NCBI RefSeq assembly: GCF_003601985.1
Contig: NZ_QZXA01000017.1
Coordinates: 34,650 to 98,649, forward strand
DNA length: 64,000 nt
Reading direction: 5' to 3'
Origin: Mesorhizobium jarvisii
Lineage (GTDB): Bacteria; Pseudomonadota; Alphaproteobacteria; Rhizobiales; Rhizobiaceae
Part shown: piece after piece, positions 61,014-64,000 of the stretch
Layout of the letters: each line of letters opens with the position of its first letter
Position numbering within the stretch: position 1 is the stretch's first letter
The notes under the pieces: model-generated
What the model was told of the DNA's origin: nothing
What the model saw: only the letters and a program-made list of their open reading frames with translations
Databases searched by the model: none
Program-made: the position numbers and the translations under genes

Positions 61014-63002
61014 ATGGCAAGGCATTTCGAGCGCTTGTTTGCTGGCCCCCCTCCCAAGGGGCAGAGCGAAGCCGTGGCAACGGGGATCCTGCGCGATCAG
61101 TTCGCTGATCTGAGGAAAGGAATCTTCATTTCCATGCCTGTGGGCACGGTGCTGTCGGCGCTGGTCCTTCTCGTGCAGTTGCTTTCGCATGGCGGCCTTG
61201 ACGCGGTGCTGTGGTTCGCGACGGTCAGCATCATCAACGGCGCGCGCCTTGTGCTTGCCGTCTCCCGGCCGAACATTTCCGACGGTGACCCTAGGCGGGT
61301 CGGCGCCTGGCTGTCCCTCTACGGCGCATTGGCCCTGCTGTCGGGAATAGCCTGGTCTTTCCTGGCCTTGCTGGCGGACGGATACACCACGGCCCAGGCG
61401 CCGCTCTATCTGATCGTGCTCTCGGGGCTGTCGGCGGGCGCGGTCACCTACTCGGCCTCATACGCGCCGGCGCCGATCAATTTCATGACAATGCCGCTTC
61501 TGGTCGCCGCCGGATGCGTGGCGGCCAAGGGCGGCATCGAGAATTATGTCCTGGCTTTCACCATCGTGCTTTTCCTCTGCGGAATGGTCAGGAGCGCGCT
61601 GATCGGGCAGGCCAGCTTCCGCGAGGCCAGCCGCCTCAAATACGAGGCGACGGAATTAGCCGCCGAGATGGACCGCAATTCCAGGCGCGACCCGCTGACG
61701 AACTTGCTCAACCGGTACGGGCTCGAGCAGGCGATCCGTGAGCTCGGGCCTTCCGACGGCCCGTTCGTGACCATGCTGATCGACCTCGACGGCTTCAAAT
61801 CCGTCAACGACACCTACGGCCACAACATCGGCGACGATCTGCTGGTCAAGGTCGCGCGCAGGATCGAGGACAATGCGCCGCAAGGCGCGACGATCGCGCG
61901 CATAGGCGGCGACGAGTTCGTGCTCTTGTTCCCCGCCGCGACATCCTGGCAAGCGGCCGGCGCGCTCGCCTCAGCCCTCATCGCGGCCATCGCGCAACCG
62001 GATCCGCAGTTGAACTCCGTGCGCGTCGGCGCCTCGATCGGCATCTACATCTCGGAAAAACCGCGGCTGACGGAAATGCTGCTGCGGGCCGATTTCGCGC
62101 TCTATGCCGCCAAGCGCAAGGGCAGGAACGAATACTGTCTCTTCGATGCCGGGCTCGACCAGGCGCTGGAGCGCAAGCACTGCATCGAGCGCGACCTGCG
62201 CGGCGCCGCCGAGGCCGGCGCGCTCAGCTCATGGTTCCAGCCGCTGGTGCGCCTGGACACCAACGCCGTGGTCGGCTTCGAGGCGCTGCTGCGCTGGCAG
62301 CACCCGCTCCATGGCGCGATCGCGCCGCCCGAGATCGTCAACGCGGCGCGCGAGACCGGCCTGCTTCCGCTGCTGACGGAAACGGTGTTCCGCAATTGCT
62401 GCGCCATGATCGAGGCCCTGGTGAAGAACGGCCGCGGCGATGTGCGGGTCGCCATGAACCTGTCGCCGCGCGAGCTCGAGGCCGGCAATGTCGACGACAT
62501 GATCCTGGACATGCTGAGGGCGAGGAACCTGCCCGCGGCGATGCTCGAGATCGAGATCACCGAGGAAGCGCCGGTCGACCGCGAACGGGTCGACGAAAAG
62601 ATCGGCCGCCTCGCCGACGCCGGCATCTCGATCGTGCTCGATGATTTCGGCACCGGCTTTTCGACCCTGGTGGCGCTGAAGGACAGCCGCATCAGCAAGA
62701 TCAAGATCGACAAGCATTTCGTGCGCGACCTGGCCAAGTCCGTCGAGGACCAGGCGCTGGTCAAGACGGTCATCGATCTCGGCCGCACACTGGGCATAGA
62801 GGTCATGGCCGAGGGGGTCGAGACGGACGCCGACCGCCTGATCCTGCGCTCGCTCGACTGCATGGTCGCGCAAGGCTTTCTCTTCTCGCCCGCCCTCCCC
62901 GCGCCCGAGGCGCTTGCCTACGAAGCGGCCCATTCCAGCCAGACGCTGGCGGCGGAAGCCCTGTTCGACCCCGCCACGAGGCGCCTGAGCGGCGCGGCCT
63001 GA
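61014..63002 (+). CDS. Membrane-bound GGDEF-EAL protein (cyclic di-GMP turnover)
   Basis: A 662-residue protein. The N-terminal part has about six membrane helices (residues 40-200, GTVLSALVLLVQLL to VLFLCGMVRSALI). The GGDEF domain starts RDPLTNLLNRYGLEQAI with an intact IGGDEFVLLF. The EAL domain has EALLRWQHP, MNLSPRELE, IEITEEAP, LDDFGTGFSTL, KIDKHFVRD and AEGVETD, all catalytic motifs present. Both cyclase and phosphodiesterase activity are possible. It is a stand-alone gene. Confidence 0.94.
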   Translation: MARHFERLFAGPPPKGQSEAVATGILRDQFADLRKGIFISMPVGTVLSALVLLVQLLSHGGLDAVLWFATVSIINGARLVLAVSRPNISDGDPRRVGAWLSLYGALALLSGIAWSFLALLADGYTTAQAPLYLIVLSGLSAGAVTYSASYAPAPINFMTMPLLVAAGCVAAKGGIENYVLAFTIVLFLCGMVRSALIGQASFREASRLKYEATELAAEMDRNSRRDPLTNLLNRYGLEQAIRELGPSDGPFVTMLIDLDGFKSVNDTYGHNIGDDLLVKVARRIEDNAPQGATIARIGGDEFVLLFPAATSWQAAGALASALIAAIAQPDPQLNSVRVGASIGIYISEKPRLTEMLLRADFALYAAKRKGRNEYCLFDAGLDQALERKHCIERDLRGAAEAGALSSWFQPLVRLDTNAVVGFEALLRWQHPLHGAIAPPEIVNAARETGLLPLLTETVFRNCCAMIEALVKNGRGDVRVAMNLSPRELEAGNVDDMILDMLRARNLPAAMLEIEITEEAPVDRERVDEKIGRLADAGISIVLDDFGTGFSTLVALKDSRISKIKIDKHFVRDLAKSVEDQALVKTVIDLGRTLGIEVMAEGVETDADRLILRSLDCMVAQGFLFSPALPAPEALAYEAAHSSQTLAAEALFDPATRRLSGAA

Positions 63003-63093
63003 CCTTGCGTGCCGCGACACCGCTCGCGGCGCGAGGCTTTCGGCCCCGAGCGCATCGTGTAGTCTGACGGTTTCCCTGGGGAAACATGACACG

Positions 63094-64000
63094 ATGAACA
63101 CTGCCGAAACCCTGCCCTATCTGTCATCGGCGGTTCTCGATCGCCTGGCGATCTCCACGCCTGAAATCGTCGACGAGATCGAACGCCAGATCGTCGGCCA
63201 GCGGCAGGGCGAAGTCTGGTGTGCGCCGAAGGCGGCCGTGTGGCCGGGCGACGACCGCTACTTCATGGCCACGCTGGGCGTCGCCACCGTGCCATCCGTG
63301 CTGGCCACCAAGTCGCTGGTGGTGAACCCGCGCAACGCCGCGCGCGGACTGGCCACGATCAACTCGCTGATCACGCTGCTCGACGCCGAGACGGGCCTGC
63401 CGCTGGCCCTGGTCGACGGTAATTGGGTGACGGCCAAGCGCACGGCGGGCCTCAGCGCCGTCGCCGCCAGACGCATGGCGCGCGCCGATGCGTCGTCCGT
63501 CGCCTTCATCGGCTGCGGCGTGCAAGCGCGCGGCCACCTCGAAGCCTTCGCGGACCTCTTTCTCCTGCGCGAAATCCGCGCCTTCGGCCGCGGCAAAAGC
63601 AATCGCGACGCACTGTGCGAATTGGCGCGGTCGCGCGGCCTGCAGGCAATCCCCTGCGACACGGCAAGGGCCGCGGTGGAGGGCGCCGACATGGTGGTCT
63701 CGACGGTGACGCTGGTGCCCGAACCCGAACCGTTCCTCGACGCGAACTGGCTGAAGCCGGGAAGCTTCACCGCCATCACCGACCTGGTCCTGCCCTGGCT
63801 GCCCGAAACCATGCGCCACCTCGACCGCATCGTCGTCGACGATCTGGAGCAGGAGAAAAAGATGCCCAAACCCATGGTCGACCCCGCGCTGGTCACCGGC
63901 GACCTGACCGGCCTGGTCTGCGGCGATTTTGCGGGGCGGCAGGGCCCAAGCGAGGCCACGGCGTTCGTGTTCCGGGGGATGGCCGTGGGGGATCTGGCGG
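63094..64000 (+). CDS. Ornithine cyclodeaminase/mu-crystallin family protein, partial (3' end outside)
   Basis: The frame from ATG 63094 is open to the end of the window, at least 302 residues: MNTAETLPYLSSAVLDRLAIST, LVVNPRNAARGLATINSLITLLDAETGLPLALVDGNWVTAKRTAGLSAVAARRMA, then the Rossmann motif VAFIGCGVQARGHLEAF and SEATAFVFRGMAVGDLA. These are family hallmarks (Lys-Arg-Thr-Ala/Gly-Leu-Ser and GxGxxA-like). Members deaminate ornithine or reduce ketimines. The last few residues lie beyond the window. Confidence 0.88.
   Translation, partial: MNTAETLPYLSSAVLDRLAISTPEIVDEIERQIVGQRQGEVWCAPKAAVWPGDDRYFMATLGVATVPSVLATKSLVVNPRNAARGLATINSLITLLDAETGLPLALVDGNWVTAKRTAGLSAVAARRMARADASSVAFIGCGVQARGHLEAFADLFLLREIRAFGRGKSNRDALCELARSRGLQAIPCDTARAAVEGADMVVSTVTLVPEPEPFLDANWLKPGSFTAITDLVLPWLPETMRHLDRIVVDDLEQEKKMPKPMVDPALVTGDLTGLVCGDFAGRQGPSEATAFVFRGMAVGDLA

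Overview
The window reads as a chromosomal segment of a rhizobial alphaproteobacterium, most likely Mesorhizobium or a close relative. The evidence is high G+C coding, ABC importers and LysR/LacI/AraC regulators with close-packed operons, a nirK-nirV pair with rhizobial-type NirK, HWE-family kinase signalling, a CIRCE-controlled groESL, and several palindromic intergenic repeats of the kind scattered through Mesorhizobium genomes. Genus is inferred from style and remembered homologues, not from a search.

Layout. 1-9.4 kb: housekeeping singletons (VOC protein, histidine phosphatase, alkaline-phosphatase-like phosphodiesterase, VirK/YbjX protein, universal stress protein, hexapeptide acetyltransferase, TauE/SafE permease) and two divergent regulator/enzyme pairs. 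9.6-14.4 kb: an Lrp/AsnC regulator, a saccharopine-dehydrogenase-like enzyme and a polar amino acid ABC importer, apparently one operon, interrupted by a palindrome with (CTACTGC)4. 14.6-18.1 kb: old yellow enzyme with an ArsR-type regulator, a RES-Xre toxin-antitoxin pair, and a low-G+C orphan gene. 18.4-25.8 kb: aldehyde dehydrogenase, ACT and GNAT proteins, and a five-gene redox operon (cupin, carboxymuconolactone decarboxylase-like, DUF2255, aldo/keto reductase, SDR) divergent from a LysR gene.

26-31.6 kb is the most coherent accessory module. It holds a YeiH-type exporter, a DUF1858 redox protein, an NnrR/DNR-like Crp-Fnr regulator, pseudoazurin, copper nitrite reductase nirK, nirV and a group III truncated haemoglobin. 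Three near-identical palindromes (TTGCG-N4-C[A/G]CAA) lie upstream of DUF1858, pseudoazurin and nirK. Each sits at the spacing expected for activation by an NO-responsive Crp/Fnr protein. The module would reduce nitrite to NO, supply electrons by pseudoazurin, sense NO and perhaps buffer it by the globin.

31.6-37 kb: free methionine sulfoxide reductase, GYD protein, a 52-residue gene, groESL with CIRCE, small rhizobial genes, and a tRNA-Cys-like gene with an abnormal anticodon loop. 37.2-46.1 kb: PAS-GGDEF cyclase, then a LacI-controlled sugar importer plus GH127 beta-L-arabinofuranosidase cluster with two candidate operators, and an acyltransferase. 46.4-48.8 kb: ArsR-SRPBCC-VOC-membrane-DUF1801-DUF1801 operon, whose last gene is frameshifted. 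48.9-57 kb: NAD(P)-binding protein, ChaC, Hsp20, LysR/MFS pair, DUF2270 and a cation/proton antiporter with a stress-protein-like tail. 57.5-64 kb: HWE kinase plus single-domain response regulator, DOPA-dioxygenase-family protein, GGDEF-EAL protein and a truncated ornithine cyclodeaminase-family gene at the window edge.

No phage, integrase, transposase or CRISPR array was seen. The strongest items for follow-up are the NO regulon including DUF1858, the odd tRNA-Cys, the antitoxin with an internal 18-bp duplication, and the palindromic repeat families.
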